Shown here piece after piece: positions 16,969-26,483 of a stretch of DNA of 64,000 bases. The translations under genes were made by a program, and so were the position numbers. The stretch is from Sphingomonas sp. Leaf343 (lineage in GTDB: Bacteria; Pseudomonadota; Alphaproteobacteria; Sphingomonadales; Sphingomonadaceae): the NCBI RefSeq assembly GCF_001423765.1, contig NZ_LMPG01000002.1:1-64000 (forward strand), in the 5' to 3' direction. The notes under the pieces were generated by a model. That model was not told where the DNA came from and did not search any database. It was given only the letters and a program-made list of their open reading frames with translations. The first letter of the stretch is position 1, and each line of letters opens with the position of its first letter.

Positions 16969-17946
16969 TCACCCGTAATGCCCCCGAAACCACGCGGCGA
17001 ATCGCTCCAGTCCCACGTCCAGCATCACCTTTGGCCCATACCCCGTCAGCGCGTGCAGCTTCGACACATCGGCGAAAGTCGCCGTCACGTCGCCCTTCTG
17101 CATCGGCCGCATCACCTTTTCGGCCGTTCGCCCGAGCGCCCGCTCCAGCGACTCGATCATCTCCATCAGCCCCACCGGGTGGCTATCCCCGATGTTCAGC
17201 ACCCGGTGCCGCGCCGCCCCCTCGCCTGCCGGCGGGTGATCCAGCGCTCCGAGGATGCCGTCGACGATATCGTCGATATAGGTGAAGTCCCGCGCCATTC
17301 GCCCTTCGCCGAACACCTCGATCGGTTCGCCCGCCATGATCTTCTGCGAAAACGAGAAATACGCCATATCGGGCCGCCCCCACGGTCCGTACACCGTAAA
17401 GAATCGTAGCCCCGTCTGCGGCAGGCCATAGAGCGCCGCATAGGACTGGCTCATCAACTCGCACGCCCGCTTCGTCGCGGCGTAGAGCGACACCGGCGCA
17501 TCGACCGGATCGTCCTCGCTGAACCCCTGCCCGCCGATCGGCCTGTCCCCATAGACGCTGCTCGACGATGCATAAACCAGATGCTCGACGCCGGGCGCAT
17601 GCCGGCATGCCTCCATCACCGACAGATGCCCGGCCAGGTTCGACCGCTCATAGGCGAACGGGTTCTCGATCGAATAGCGGACCCCCGCCTGCGCCGCGAG
17701 GTGGACGACCCGCGTCACCCTTTCGCGGCGAACCACGTCCGCCACTGCCGCCGCATCGGCGATATCCAGCCGCTCGAACGTGAAGTCCGGCAGCCCGTCG
17801 AATGTCGCCAGTCGCGCCGCCTTCAGCGCCGGATCGTAATAATCGTTGACGATGTCGATCCCGACGACCCGCTCGCCGCGCGTCAGCAGGCGATGCGCGG
17901 TCGCATGCCCCACGAAGCCCGCGGCTCCCGTCACCAGCACTGTCAT
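16969..17946 (-). CDS. UDP-glucuronate 4-epimerase-like NAD-dependent epimerase
   Basis: A 325-residue extended SDR starting MTVLVTGAAGFVGHATAHRL (Rossmann GxxGxxG at 7-13). It has the catalytic YAATK (Tyr and Lys), SSSSVYGDRP, and the LpsL/CapI-type stretch RFFTVYGPWGRPDMAYFSF that marks UDP-glucuronate 4-epimerases. The product would be UDP-galacturonate, used in LPS core, capsule or glycolipids. It stands alone on the minus strand, with no glycosyltransferase beside it. Substrate assignment rests on motif resemblance. Confidence 0.85.
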   Translation of the reverse strand: MTVLVTGAAGFVGHATAHRLLTRGERVVGIDIVNDYYDPALKAARLATFDGLPDFTFERLDIADAAAVADVVRRERVTRVVHLAAQAGVRYSIENPFAYERSNLAGHLSVMEACRHAPGVEHLVYASSSSVYGDRPIGGQGFSEDDPVDAPVSLYAATKRACELMSQSYAALYGLPQTGLRFFTVYGPWGRPDMAYFSFSQKIMAGEPIEVFGEGRMARDFTYIDDIVDGILGALDHPPAGEGAARHRVLNIGDSHPVGLMEMIESLERALGRTAEKVMRPMQKGDVTATFADVSKLHALTGYGPKVMLDVGLERFAAWFRGHYG

Positions 17947-18016
17947 GATCGTCTCTCCGGCATTCCACTATGCCGTCCCTGCTTAGCCAGCGCAGGTTAC
18001 CGAAACCAGCGGTGCC

Positions 18017-19399
18017 TCAGGCTTCCAGTTCGCGCAGCAGCACGCGGACTGCCGCGTCGACATCCCGATCGCTGTCGCGCAACGCCTCGATCCGCCGCAC
18101 CGCGTGGATCACCGTCGAATGATCCCGCCCACCGAACTTGCGCCCGATCTCCGGCAGCGACCGTGTCGTCAGCCGCTTCGACAGGTACATCGCGATCTGC
18201 CGCGGCCGGGCCACCGCACGCGCCCGCCGGGCCGATATCAGGTCGAGCGGCTTCAGGTCGAAATGCTGGCTGACGAGCTTCTGGATCTCGTCGATCGTCA
18301 CCCGCCGTTGCGCCCCCCGCAGCGAGTCGCCCAGCGTCTGCACCGCGAAGTCGAGATCCAGCGTCTCCCCCGTCAGCGATGCATAGGCCACGACGCGCAT
18401 CAGCGCGCCTTCCAGCTCGCGGATGCTGGAATGGATCCGCGCCGCCAGCAGATCGAGTACGTCGGCCGGTACGTTGGCGTCGGGCAGGTCTTCGACCTTG
18501 CGCATCAGGATCGCGCGCCGCAGCGGCAGATCCGCCGCCTTGATGTCCGCGACCAGCCCTGCGCCGAGCCGCCCGACGATCCGCGGCTCGACACCGTCCA
18601 GATGTTGCGGCGCACGATCGGCGGCGATCACCAGCCTTTTGCCCGCACCGACGATCTCGTTGATCGTATGGAAGAACTCCTCCTGCGTCGCGTCCTTGCC
18701 AGCGATGAATTGCAGATCGTCGATCAACAACAGGTCGGCGGAGCGCAGCCGCGCCTTGAACGCGAAGGTATCTCGCGCCCGCATCGCCGCCACGAAGTCG
18801 AACATGAACCGCTCGGCGGACATGCACAGCACGCTGGCGTTCGGATTGGCCGCCAGAAACGCATGCGCGATCGCGTGCATCAGGTGCGTCTTGCCTTGCC
18901 CGGTGCCAGCATGGAGGAACAAGGGCGAGAAGCGCGGGGGACCCGGCTCGGCGACGGTTCGGGCCGCGTTGAACGCTACCCGGTTGGACTGATCCACCAC
19001 GAAACGATCGAACGTGTAGCGCGGGTCGAGCGCCGGGCGCTCCACCGCAACATCTGCAGGGAGAGCCGTCACGATCGCTGCGGGAACCGGCGACTCGACC
19101 GTCAGCACTTCCGCTACGGCACCCGGCCGCCGCGTCTCCACCTCGACGCTGCGAACGTGCGGCAGATGCTGCCGGAACTCCAGCGCCAGCCGATCCGCAT
19201 AATGGCTGCGGACCCAATTGGTCATGAACGCGGACGGCAACGCCAGCCGGACAGTATCGGCCTCGTCCGTCGCCACCAGCTCGATCGGTTTCAGCCACTG
19301 GTCGAATACCCGCGCACCGGCCGACTCCCGCAGGCTGGAACGCACGTGCGCCCAGGCCTTCGCCTGCTCGCCCGCTGTTTCTGCCTGCCTCTCGTTCAC
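18017..19399 (-). CDS. dnaA: Chromosomal replication initiator DnaA
   Basis: A 460-residue DnaA read from GTG 19399. Domain I starts AWAHVRSSLRESAGARVFDQ. The AAA+ domain has Walker A GTGQGKTHLM (about 163-172) and Walker B LLLIDDLQFI. Domain IV ends with the DNA-binding signature GGRDHSTVIHAVRRIEAL. DnaA-ATP melts oriC. The frame is open to 19477 but the extension is not DnaA-like. The third P-loop position before Gly-Lys is Gln rather than the commoner Leu/Val. The upstream gap separates it from rpsT. Confidence 0.96.
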   Translation of the reverse strand: MNERQAETAGEQAKAWAHVRSSLRESAGARVFDQWLKPIELVATDEADTVRLALPSAFMTNWVRSHYADRLALEFRQHLPHVRSVEVETRRPGAVAEVLTVESPVPAAIVTALPADVAVERPALDPRYTFDRFVVDQSNRVAFNAARTVAEPGPPRFSPLFLHAGTGQGKTHLMHAIAHAFLAANPNASVLCMSAERFMFDFVAAMRARDTFAFKARLRSADLLLIDDLQFIAGKDATQEEFFHTINEIVGAGKRLVIAADRAPQHLDGVEPRIVGRLGAGLVADIKAADLPLRRAILMRKVEDLPDANVPADVLDLLAARIHSSIRELEGALMRVVAYASLTGETLDLDFAVQTLGDSLRGAQRRVTIDEIQKLVSQHFDLKPLDLISARRARAVARPRQIAMYLSKRLTTRSLPEIGRKFGGRDHSTVIHAVRRIEALRDSDRDVDAAVRVLLRELEA

Positions 19400-19826
19400 G
19401 CGCGCACTCTCCCTCCGGCAAGGGCACGATGCCCCGCCGCTCTTCATCTTCCAGCGACAAAAAGCCCCCGAGGTCACCCCTCAGGATGACCGGCTTTGGT
19501 TCGGCTGATTCTGACGCCGCGGTGGTCACCGGCGGCGTGCGATCAGTTATGAAGAGAGGCGGGGCGCGATCAAGTCACGAAAAAGAAACATACGGGATTG
19601 ACTCACGCAAACGCGTTAGAAATCTCACAAGCTATTGAAATACTAGGATTTTCTGCGATTTGACAGGGTCTCGGTCAAGCGAATCGCGGCGAATCCTTGA
19701 GTCACCTCCACATCCGTTCGGTTCCTTCGGGATCAAGGTTTCAGCCACGAAAAAGCCCGCCGGGATTGCTCCCGGCGGGCTTTTTGATCGATCGACGGCA
19801 TCGGCATCGCGCCGATACCCGTGCCG
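19400..19826. other. dnaA-rpsT intergenic region, relatively AT-rich
   Basis: About 430 bp with no gene. The centre (about 19575-19680) is clearly more AT-rich than its surroundings, and the dnaA promoter should lie here. I searched by eye for TTATNCACA boxes on both strands and found no good match, so I do not call an origin. The rpsT terminator occupies 19750-19785. Confidence 0.5.
19750..19785 (-). terminator. Rho-independent terminator of rpsT
   Basis: A perfect 10-bp GC-rich stem (GCCCGCCGGG / CCCGGCGGGC) with a 6-nt loop, flanked by five A and five T, 42 nt after the rpsT stop. It is symmetrical, so it could also terminate in the other direction. Confidence 0.93.
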
Positions 19827-20090
19827 TCATGCCAGACCGGACAAGGCCTTCGTCAGACGCGAGAACTTGCGGCTGGCGGTGTTCTTGTGGAGCACGCCCT
19901 TCGACACGCCGCGCTGCAGCTCAGGCTGCACCGCCGCCAGCGCTTCGGTCGCCGCAGCCTTGTCACCCGACGCGAGTGCCGCCTCGACCTTCTTCACGAA
20001 GGTACGGATGCGGCCGACGCGTGCGCCGTTGACTTCGGCGCGACGCTCGTTGCGACGGATACGCTTCTTGGCTTGCGGCGTGTTCGCCAT
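19827..20090 (-). CDS. rpsT: 30S ribosomal protein S20
   Basis: The 87-residue product [20 protein letters not shown] is a typical S20: basic, all-helical, binding 16S rRNA early in 30S assembly, with the family's C-terminal [14 protein letters not shown]. It is a single-gene unit with its own promoter overlapping the end of mutM and a strong terminator. Adjacency to dnaA is common in alphaproteobacteria. Confidence 0.97.
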   Translation of the reverse strand: MANTPQAKKRIRRNERRAEVNGARVGRIRTFVKKVEAALASGDKAAATEALAAVQPELQRGVSKGVLHKNTASRKFSRLTKALSGLA

Positions 20091-20163
20091 GCTGGGTCGT
20101 TCCTTAGGTGGTCATCATTGGAAAAGAGGCGCCGGGAACACCCTACGCCTCTCGAAGGCGACG

Positions 20164-20192
20164 CCCTTAGCGTTTGCCGCTTCGCGGGTCAA
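20164..20192 (-). promoter_or_regulatory. Probable rpsT promoter
   Basis: On the minus strand TTGACC (20192-20187) and TAAGGG (20169-20164) are 17 nt apart, 74 nt before the rpsT start and immediately after the mutM stop. The -35 is near consensus, the -10 weak. Confidence 0.5.
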
Positions 20193-21008
20193 CTATGTGC
20201 GCTGGCATTTGGGGCACCAGAAGGTGGATCGTCCCGCCTCCGTCCGACGCTTCACCGGACCGCCGCATGCGCAAGCCTCACCCTCGCGACCATAGACCAG
20301 GAACTGTTTGGAGAAATAGCCGAGTTCGCCATCGGGCGCGGCGAAATCGCGCAAGGTTGATCCCCCGGCCGCGATCGCCGACTCGAGCACCGCTCGGATT
20401 GCCGTCACCAGCCGCTCCAGCCGGTACTCCGAAATCCGCCCGGCCGCCCGCGCCGGCGCGATCCGCGCCATGTGCAGCGCCTCGCACACATAGATGTTGC
20501 CGAGTCCCGCGACGATGCGCTGGTCCAGCAGCATCGCCTTGATCGGAGCGGCCCGCCCCGCCAGCGCCTTCGCCAGATAGCCCGCCGTCAGGTCTGGTCC
20601 CAACGGCTCCGGCCCCATCGCCGCGAACGGCGGATAATTCGCCACCGCCGCCGTCGCCACGAGGTCGAGGAAGCCGAACCGCCGCGGATCGTTCAGCGCA
20701 AGCCGCCGGCCACCGTCCGTCTCGATCACCAGATGATCGTGCGCCAGCAACTCCCCCGGATCGACCCGCCAACGCCCCGACATGCCGAGGTGGAAGATCA
20801 TCGTATCGCCACGATCCGTATCGATCATCCCGTATTTCGCGCGCCGCCCCAGCGTCGTCACCGTCGCCCCCTGCATCCGCTGCCGCAGGTCGATGGGGAT
20901 CGCCTTGCGCAGATCGGCACGCCGCGGCTCGACCAGCGTCAGGCGCTGGCCCGACAGCACGGGTGTCAGCCCCCGCACCGTGGTTTCGACTTCGGGTAAT
21001 TCAGGCAC
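20193..21008 (-). CDS. mutM: Formamidopyrimidine-DNA glycosylase (Fpg/MutM)
   Basis: A 271-residue Fpg: MPELPEVETTVRGL supplies the catalytic Pro2 and Glu3. The zinc finger near the C-terminus is CACGGPVKRRT..FWCPKCQRT with four cysteines, and the helix-two-turn-helix segment contains GLGNIYVCEALHMARIAP. It removes 8-oxoguanine and formamidopyrimidines and nicks the abasic site. It is divergent from ubiE with a 55-nt gap, so their promoters overlap. Confidence 0.97.
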   Translation of the reverse strand: MPELPEVETTVRGLTPVLSGQRLTLVEPRRADLRKAIPIDLRQRMQGATVTTLGRRAKYGMIDTDRGDTMIFHLGMSGRWRVDPGELLAHDHLVIETDGGRRLALNDPRRFGFLDLVATAAVANYPPFAAMGPEPLGPDLTAGYLAKALAGRAAPIKAMLLDQRIVAGLGNIYVCEALHMARIAPARAAGRISEYRLERLVTAIRAVLESAIAAGGSTLRDFAAPDGELGYFSKQFLVYGREGEACACGGPVKRRTEAGRSTFWCPKCQRT

Positions 21009-21063
21009 ACCGATCAGCTAGGTTACGTTTGCCCGTGCCACAAGCGCCCGCTAGGGCAAGGAC

Positions 21064-21795
21064 ATGACCGATACCGTCTCCTTCGGCTACGAAGACGTCG
21101 CCCCGACCGAAAAGACCGCCCGCGTCGGCGGCGTCTTCACCAGCGTCGCCTCCAGCTACGACCTGATGAACGACGCCATGTCGGGCGGTATGCACCGGCT
21201 GTGGAAGGACCGCTTCGTCCGCCGCGTGAAACCGCGCGGGCACGAGCAGATTCTCGACATGGCCGGCGGCACCGGCGACATCGCCTTCCGCATGGCCGAG
21301 TCCGGTGCATCGATCACCGTCGCCGATATCAATCCGGCGATGCTCGAAGTCGGCATGGAGCGCGCCCAGAAGCGCGGCATGGACGGTCTGGTCTGGACGG
21401 AGGCGAACGCCGAAGTGCTGACGTTCCCGGATCGCTTCTTCGACGCCTACACGATCGCCTTCGGCATCCGGAACGTCACCGACATCCCTGCCGCCCTAAA
21501 GGAAGCACACCGGGTCCTGCGCCGCGGCGGACGCTTCTTCTGCCTCGAATTTTCCACCGTGACGTGGCCGGGCTTCGCGGACGTGTACGACGCCTATTCG
21601 CACAGGCTGGTGCCGAAGCTGGGCCAGCTGCTCGCGCGCGACGCCGACAGCTATCGCTATCTGATCGAGTCGATCCGCCGCTTCCCCGACATGCCGAAGT
21701 TCCAGCAGATGATCGGCGACGCCGGGTTCGTGAATACGTCGGTCGAACCGATCATGGGGGGCCTCGTCGCGATCCACTCCGGCTCGCGGATCTGA
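21064..21795 (+). CDS. ubiE: Ubiquinone/menaquinone C-methyltransferase UbiE
   Basis: A 243-residue class I SAM methyltransferase with the UbiE signatures YDLMNDAMSGGMHRLWKDRF and ILDMAGGTGDIAFRMAE (SAM site), then EANAEVLTFPD and the late RNVTDIPAALKEAHRVLRRG. It methylates the benzoquinol ring carbon in ubiquinone synthesis. ubiB follows after 7 nt; with mutM they make the conserved mutM-ubiE-ubiB neighbourhood. Confidence 0.97.
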   Translation: MTDTVSFGYEDVAPTEKTARVGGVFTSVASSYDLMNDAMSGGMHRLWKDRFVRRVKPRGHEQILDMAGGTGDIAFRMAESGASITVADINPAMLEVGMERAQKRGMDGLVWTEANAEVLTFPDRFFDAYTIAFGIRNVTDIPAALKEAHRVLRRGGRFFCLEFSTVTWPGFADVYDAYSHRLVPKLGQLLARDADSYRYLIESIRRFPDMPKFQQMIGDAGFVNTSVEPIMGGLVAIHSGSRI

Positions 21796-21802
21796 CCGCT
21801 TC

Positions 21803-23335
21803 GTGACATCACCCATCGTCCATAGCTGGCGGCTGCTGTCGTGGGGGCGCACTCTCGCTCGCCACGGCGCATTGACCGGGATCGAACGCGACCCGAACAC
21901 CCCCGCGCCCCTACGCCGTCTCGCGCGCATCGCCCGGCTCGGCGCGCGCGTGCCGGCGCAACCCCGCTACGCCGACGCGTTCCAGGCGATCGGCCCCGCC
22001 GCGATCAAGCTGGGCCAGACGCTCGCGACCCGTCCCGACCTCGTCGGCGAGGACGCAACGCGCGACCTGCTGCGGCTACAGGACCAGCTTCCATCCGTTC
22101 CGTACGAGATCATTCGCGAGGCGATGCGCGCGGGCCTCGGCCGCGATCTCGACACGCTTTTTTCCCGCATCGAGGAAACGCCGGTCGGCGCCGCGTCGAT
22201 CGCGCAGGTTCACCGCGCCGTCACCACCGATGGTCGTCAGGTCGCGGTCAAGGTGCTGCGGCCCGGCGTCGAGGAGGAATTCACCCGCGCGATCGACACC
22301 TATCAATGGGCCGCCGCGCAGCTCGAAGGCATGAGCATCGAGGCACGCCGACTCCGCCCCCGCCTGACGATCGAGAATTTCCGCCGCTGGACCCTGCGCG
22401 AACTGAACTTCCGGCGGGAGGCCGCATCCGCGTCCGAGCTCGCCGAATCGATGACGGCCGAGCCGGATTTCGTCGTTCCCGCAGTCGACTGGGCGCGCTC
22501 GACGGCGAAGGTGCTGACGATCGAATGGATTGACGGCATCAAGCTGTCCGATCGCGCGGCGCTGATCGCCGCCGGCTACGACCTGCCCAAACTCGCGCAG
22601 ACTTTGGTCCGCGCCTTCCTGCGACAGGCGATCGCCGAGGGGTTCTTCCACGCCGACATGCACCAGGGCAATCTGTTCGCCCTGCCCGGCAACAAGATCG
22701 CAGCGATCGATTTCGGCATCATGGGACGGATCGACCGTCGCGCCCGCGTGTGGCTCGCGGAGATCCTCTACGGGCTCATCACCGGCAACTACAAACGCGT
22801 CGCCGAGATCCATTTCGAGGCGGGCTACGTCCCCAGCCACCACAATGTCGCCGAGTTCGCGACGGCGTTGCGCGCCGTCGGCGAACCCATGCGCGGCCTG
22901 CCGGTCAAGGACATGTCGATCGGCATGATGCTCGACGGCCTGTTCTCGATCACCCGAGATTTCGACATGGTCACCCAGCCGCATCTGCTGCTGCTCCAGA
23001 AGACGATGGTGATGGTGGAGGGCGTGGCGACCGGTCTCGATCCCGACATCAACCTCTGGCACACCGCCGCCCCTTTCGTGACGGAGTGGATTCGCACCGA
23101 ACTGGGGCCGGAGGCGGCGCTGGCCGACCGGCTGATCCTCGATTTCAAAACGCTCGCGGGCCTGCCCGATCTCGTCCGCCGGATCGAGGCGCGCTATCCC
23201 GCCCCCGGTGGCGAACCCCCCGCCCCGCCCCTGAAGGAGATCGAGGTCGTCCGCATCGGCGGCTGGCGCTACGCGCTCGTGGCGGCGCTGTCGGCCGCGG
23301 CCGGCGTCGGCGCGGCGCTGGCGGTGCTGCACTGA
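21803..23335 (+). CDS. ubiB: Ubiquinone biosynthesis protein UbiB
   Basis: A 510-residue UbiB/ADCK atypical kinase from GTG 21803. It shows the KxGQ motif (IKLGQTLATRPDLV), the alanine-rich AAASIAQV-type nucleotide loop (VGAASIAQVH), VAVKVLRPGV, the catalytic HADMHQGNL and metal-binding AIDFGIMG. The C-terminus has a hydrophobic anchor (YALVAALSAAAGVGAALAVL). It supports coenzyme Q synthesis through an ATPase activity on the membrane-bound Coq complex. Confidence 0.96.
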   Translation: MTSPIVHSWRLLSWGRTLARHGALTGIERDPNTPAPLRRLARIARLGARVPAQPRYADAFQAIGPAAIKLGQTLATRPDLVGEDATRDLLRLQDQLPSVPYEIIREAMRAGLGRDLDTLFSRIEETPVGAASIAQVHRAVTTDGRQVAVKVLRPGVEEEFTRAIDTYQWAAAQLEGMSIEARRLRPRLTIENFRRWTLRELNFRREAASASELAESMTAEPDFVVPAVDWARSTAKVLTIEWIDGIKLSDRAALIAAGYDLPKLAQTLVRAFLRQAIAEGFFHADMHQGNLFALPGNKIAAIDFGIMGRIDRRARVWLAEILYGLITGNYKRVAEIHFEAGYVPSHHNVAEFATALRAVGEPMRGLPVKDMSIGMMLDGLFSITRDFDMVTQPHLLLLQKTMVMVEGVATGLDPDINLWHTAAPFVTEWIRTELGPEAALADRLILDFKTLAGLPDLVRRIEARYPAPGGEPPAPPLKEIEVVRIGGWRYALVAALSAAAGVGAALAVLH

Positions 23336-23336
23336 G

Positions 23337-24452
23337 CTACCGCACGCGGTAGGATACCCGGACGGCGAAGCTGGACGTCTTCGCCATCGTTCCGCGCCCA
23401 CGGACCCGGACATGCGTTACCGCCTGTTCCGACACTGCATTGCCCGGCACAGGCAGATAGGCCCAGGATCGACCGCCATCGGCAGAGAAGTCGACATCGT
23501 CTCCGGCATCGCCCGCATCGGTGTAGCGCAGGGTCATCGACGATGCCGGCGATCCCTCCACCAGCTCGATCGCCGGCCCGGTCCAGCCGTCGCCACTCCC
23601 CAGCGCGATCGCGCTGCCGTCCGGCGTCGGCACCACGACCTCCACCGGTCCCCCGTCCAGCGGCACGATGTCGGGATTGGCGAACACGACGGATACCGAT
23701 CCGCGGCTTCCGGGAATCGCCTTGGGATAGGTCGCGCCGTTGACCGGGTCCCACAGCGTCGCCGTGCTCATCGCGATCGTCGCGGTGACCGGCGTCACGC
23801 TCAGCGTCACGTCAACCACCGAACGGCCGGTGTCGACGTCGGAGTCGCCCAGGCAGATGCCCAGCAGGCCGATACCGCCGTTGCACATGTTCCAGTCCCA
23901 ATCGATCGTGATCCGGTCCTTGTAGACGCCGACCGGCGGCAGCGTCGCCTCGTCGGGCCGCACGAAGAACGGCAGGTCCGCCGTACTGCCGCCGAGCAGC
24001 CCCAGCAGGTTCAACAGATTGTTCTGGAGGTAGTTGATCGTCGACCCTTGCGTGAACGGATAGGCACCGCCCGCATCCGCCGATGCCTTGTACGCGATGC
24101 TGCCGCCGCCGGTCCGCAACAGCTTGAACCCGTTGGCGCTTCTCACTGTTGCGCGGATGTAGTTGCCGTTCAGCAGCACGAGCAGTGCAGTGCCGCATTT
24201 CAGCCCCGCCCGGCTTTGCAGCGCCGGCACCGCCTTCGCCCTGACCGCGCCCGGCGAATAGGTACCCAGTTGCGTAGTGACTGTCTGCGACACGGTACAG
24301 GCCGTGGCTGGATCGGCGATCAGGAACATGACCATGCCACAGGCGGCAGCTGATATACGGGAAAGCAAGGCGAAGTTCGTCCCACTGTTGGCGACCCCGA
24401 CTTCATCCCGCACCACGCCTAACGGAAGGTAACTGCCCCGGAGCGGCAACAT
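23337..24452 (-). CDS. Spore coat U (SCPU) domain-like secreted protein
   Basis: A 371-codon frame. The mature part begins CTVSQTVTTQLGTYSPGAVR, similar to SCPU/fimbrial-adhesin-like domains, with cysteines at the start, in LKCGTALL and in the central MCNGGIGLLGICLGDSD. The second half is beta-rich and has no named domain. The true start is unclear: a TTG at 24368 would give a compact signal peptide (LLSRISAAACGMVMFLIADPATA), while the ATG at 24452 adds 28 residues. It probably is exported; no chaperone-usher partners are adjacent. Convergent with ubiB. Confidence 0.65.
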   Translation of the reverse strand: MLPLRGSYLPLGVVRDEVGVANSGTNFALLSRISAAACGMVMFLIADPATACTVSQTVTTQLGTYSPGAVRAKAVPALQSRAGLKCGTALLVLLNGNYIRATVRSANGFKLLRTGGGSIAYKASADAGGAYPFTQGSTINYLQNNLLNLLGLLGGSTADLPFFVRPDEATLPPVGVYKDRITIDWDWNMCNGGIGLLGICLGDSDVDTGRSVVDVTLSVTPVTATIAMSTATLWDPVNGATYPKAIPGSRGSVSVVFANPDIVPLDGGPVEVVVPTPDGSAIALGSGDGWTGPAIELVEGSPASSMTLRYTDAGDAGDDVDFSADGGRSWAYLPVPGNAVSEQAVTHVRVRGRGTMAKTSSFAVRVSYRVR

Positions 24453-24532
24453 TCCCGTTTCGGACCCGTCATGCGCCGGTGCTGTTCAGGGGCATCGCCG
24501 CTCGCTAGACCGGGCCGAAACAAGGGGAACCC

Positions 24533-26371
24533 ATGTCGACCATGTCCCGGCTTCTGCTCGCCGCCGCCTGCTTCGCCACACCCGCCGCCGCCCAGATCAA
24601 GGCGCGCGATCCCGGCTCGGCCGCCCCTGTCCAGTACGACGTAGCCTTTCCGAACGCCGTACATCACGAGGCACGGATCACCGCGACGTGGCACAACGTC
24701 CCAGCCGGCCCTTTGCGCGTACAGATGGCGCGCTCCTCGCCCGGCCGCTACGCGATCCACGAGTTCGCGAAGAACGTCTACGACCTCAGCGCCGTCGACG
24801 GCACCGGCCGCGCGCTGACGCTGACCCGCACCGATCCCTATGGCTGGAGCGTGGCGGGTCACGACGGCACCGTCACGGTCACCTACACGCTGTATGGCGA
24901 TCACGGCGACGGCACCTACGCGCAGATCGACACCACGCACGCGCACCTCAACATGCCTGCGACGTTCCTCTGGGCGACCGGCTATGACGCACAGCCGATC
25001 CGCGTTCGCTTCCGGCCCGCCGACCCGAGCTGGAAGGTCGCGACCCAGCTTCCCCCCGCGACCGGTGAAGCGACGACCTTCTGGGCACCAGACCTTCAGT
25101 ATCTGATGGATAGCCCGACCGAACTCAGCAACTTCGGCCTTCGCGAATGGCAGGACGCCGGCCGCACCTATCGTCTCGCCGTCCACCACGACGGCACCGA
25201 CGCCGATCTCGACCGGTTTGCGGAAAAGGCGAAGAAGGTGGTGCACGCGCAGATCGCGCTGTTCGGCGCACCGCCCGCCTACGACTTCGGCACCTACACC
25301 TTCATCGCCGACTATCTGCCATACATCACCGGCGACGGGATGGAGCATCGCAATTCCACGATCATCGCCGACAGGCGTTCGCTCTACGCGGCCAACGACG
25401 CGCAGCTGAACACGCTCAGCCACGAATTCTTCCATTCCTGGAACGTGGAGCGCATCCGCCCTGCCGAACTGGAGCCGTTCGACTTCGCCCGCGCCAACCC
25501 GACGCCCTCCCTGTGGGTCGCGGAGGGCTTCACCCAATATTACGGGCCGCTCGCAATCCGCCGCGTCGGGGAAATGTCGGTCGACGCCTATCTGGCGAAC
25601 CTCGGCGGAACAGTGAACGCCGTCGTCAACAGCCCCGCCCGGGTCCATGGCGGCCCGAAGGAGATGAGCCTGCGCGCACCCTTCGTCGACGCAGCGAAGT
25701 CGATCGACTCGGTGAACCCGAACATTTTCGTGTCCTATTACACCTACGGCGCGACCCTGGCCGCCGCCCTCGATCTGGAACTACGCGGCAAATACCCCGG
25801 TCAATCCCTCGACACCTATATGCGCCTGCTCTGGAAGCTCCACGGCGCGCCCGAGAAACCCTACACGACCGCCGATCTGCGTACCGCGCTGGCGACGTTG
25901 ACGGGCGACCAGCCTTTCGCCGACCGCTTCTTCGCGACGTCGGTCGAGGGAAGCGACCTGCCCGACTTCGCCGCACTGTTCGCGCAAGCCGGTTTGACGT
26001 GGCAAGCCGCCAACCCCGACGGCGGATGGATCGGCGCGGCCGACGTGACCGCCGACGGCCCCGCCGTGACGCTCAACCAGTCGCCCGCGGCCGGGACCGC
26101 GCTCTACGCCGCCGGTCTGGAGCGCGGCGACCGCATCGTCACGCTGGGCCGCACGACGGTGACGAGCGCACAGGACTGGCAGTCGGCGCTTGGCCGGCTG
26201 AAACCCGGCACCTCGCTGGACATCCGCTACATCCAGCGCGGCAAGGAACGCACCGCCACGCTCACCCCTCGCAACGACCCGGCCATGCGACTGGTCCGAA
26301 GCGAAACTGCCGGCAAACCCCTCACCACCAAACAGCGCGCGTTCCGGGCTGCGTGGCTGGGTGGCGAGTAA
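24533..26371 (+). CDS. M61-family metallopeptidase with PDZ domain
   Basis: A 612-residue exported protein: signal peptide MSTMSRLLLAAACFATPAAA, an N-terminal beta domain (to about 170), then the catalytic domain with HEFFHSWN (HExxH zinc site) and the downstream glutamate in WVAEGFTQYYG. A PDZ domain (about 500-590) contains AGLERGDRIVTLG. This is the glycyl aminopeptidase type (M61). It likely trims peptides in the periplasm. Confidence 0.92.
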   Translation: MSTMSRLLLAAACFATPAAAQIKARDPGSAAPVQYDVAFPNAVHHEARITATWHNVPAGPLRVQMARSSPGRYAIHEFAKNVYDLSAVDGTGRALTLTRTDPYGWSVAGHDGTVTVTYTLYGDHGDGTYAQIDTTHAHLNMPATFLWATGYDAQPIRVRFRPADPSWKVATQLPPATGEATTFWAPDLQYLMDSPTELSNFGLREWQDAGRTYRLAVHHDGTDADLDRFAEKAKKVVHAQIALFGAPPAYDFGTYTFIADYLPYITGDGMEHRNSTIIADRRSLYAANDAQLNTLSHEFFHSWNVERIRPAELEPFDFARANPTPSLWVAEGFTQYYGPLAIRRVGEMSVDAYLANLGGTVNAVVNSPARVHGGPKEMSLRAPFVDAAKSIDSVNPNIFVSYYTYGATLAAALDLELRGKYPGQSLDTYMRLLWKLHGAPEKPYTTADLRTALATLTGDQPFADRFFATSVEGSDLPDFAALFAQAGLTWQAANPDGGWIGAADVTADGPAVTLNQSPAAGTALYAAGLERGDRIVTLGRTTVTSAQDWQSALGRLKPGTSLDIRYIQRGKERTATLTPRNDPAMRLVRSETAGKPLTTKQRAFRAAWLGGE

Positions 26372-26426
26372 AGGACCGGCATTATCAGCGCGCGCGTTCA
26401 AGAACGACGCTCACCCTAACCACATT

Positions 26427-26455
26427 CGTCATGCCGGGCTCGTCCCGGTATGACG
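26427..26455. repeat. Palindromic intergenic hairpin (CGTCATGCCGGG type)
   Basis: CGTCATGCCGGG-CTCGT-CCCGGTATGACG is a 12-bp stem with one G-T type mismatch, between the convergent M61 and ahpF genes. Such CGTCAT-G/C palindromes are typical dispersed intergenic repeats; it may also act as a shared 3' end. Confidence 0.6.
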
Positions 26456-26483
26456 ACAGCGCGTTAGACGGCCGGAAAATCCC

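Noticed and set aside
17997..19529. 510-codon frame in the dnaA region, same strand
   Set aside because: Another frame of the same DNA encodes an unambiguous DnaA with P-loop and C-terminal signature.
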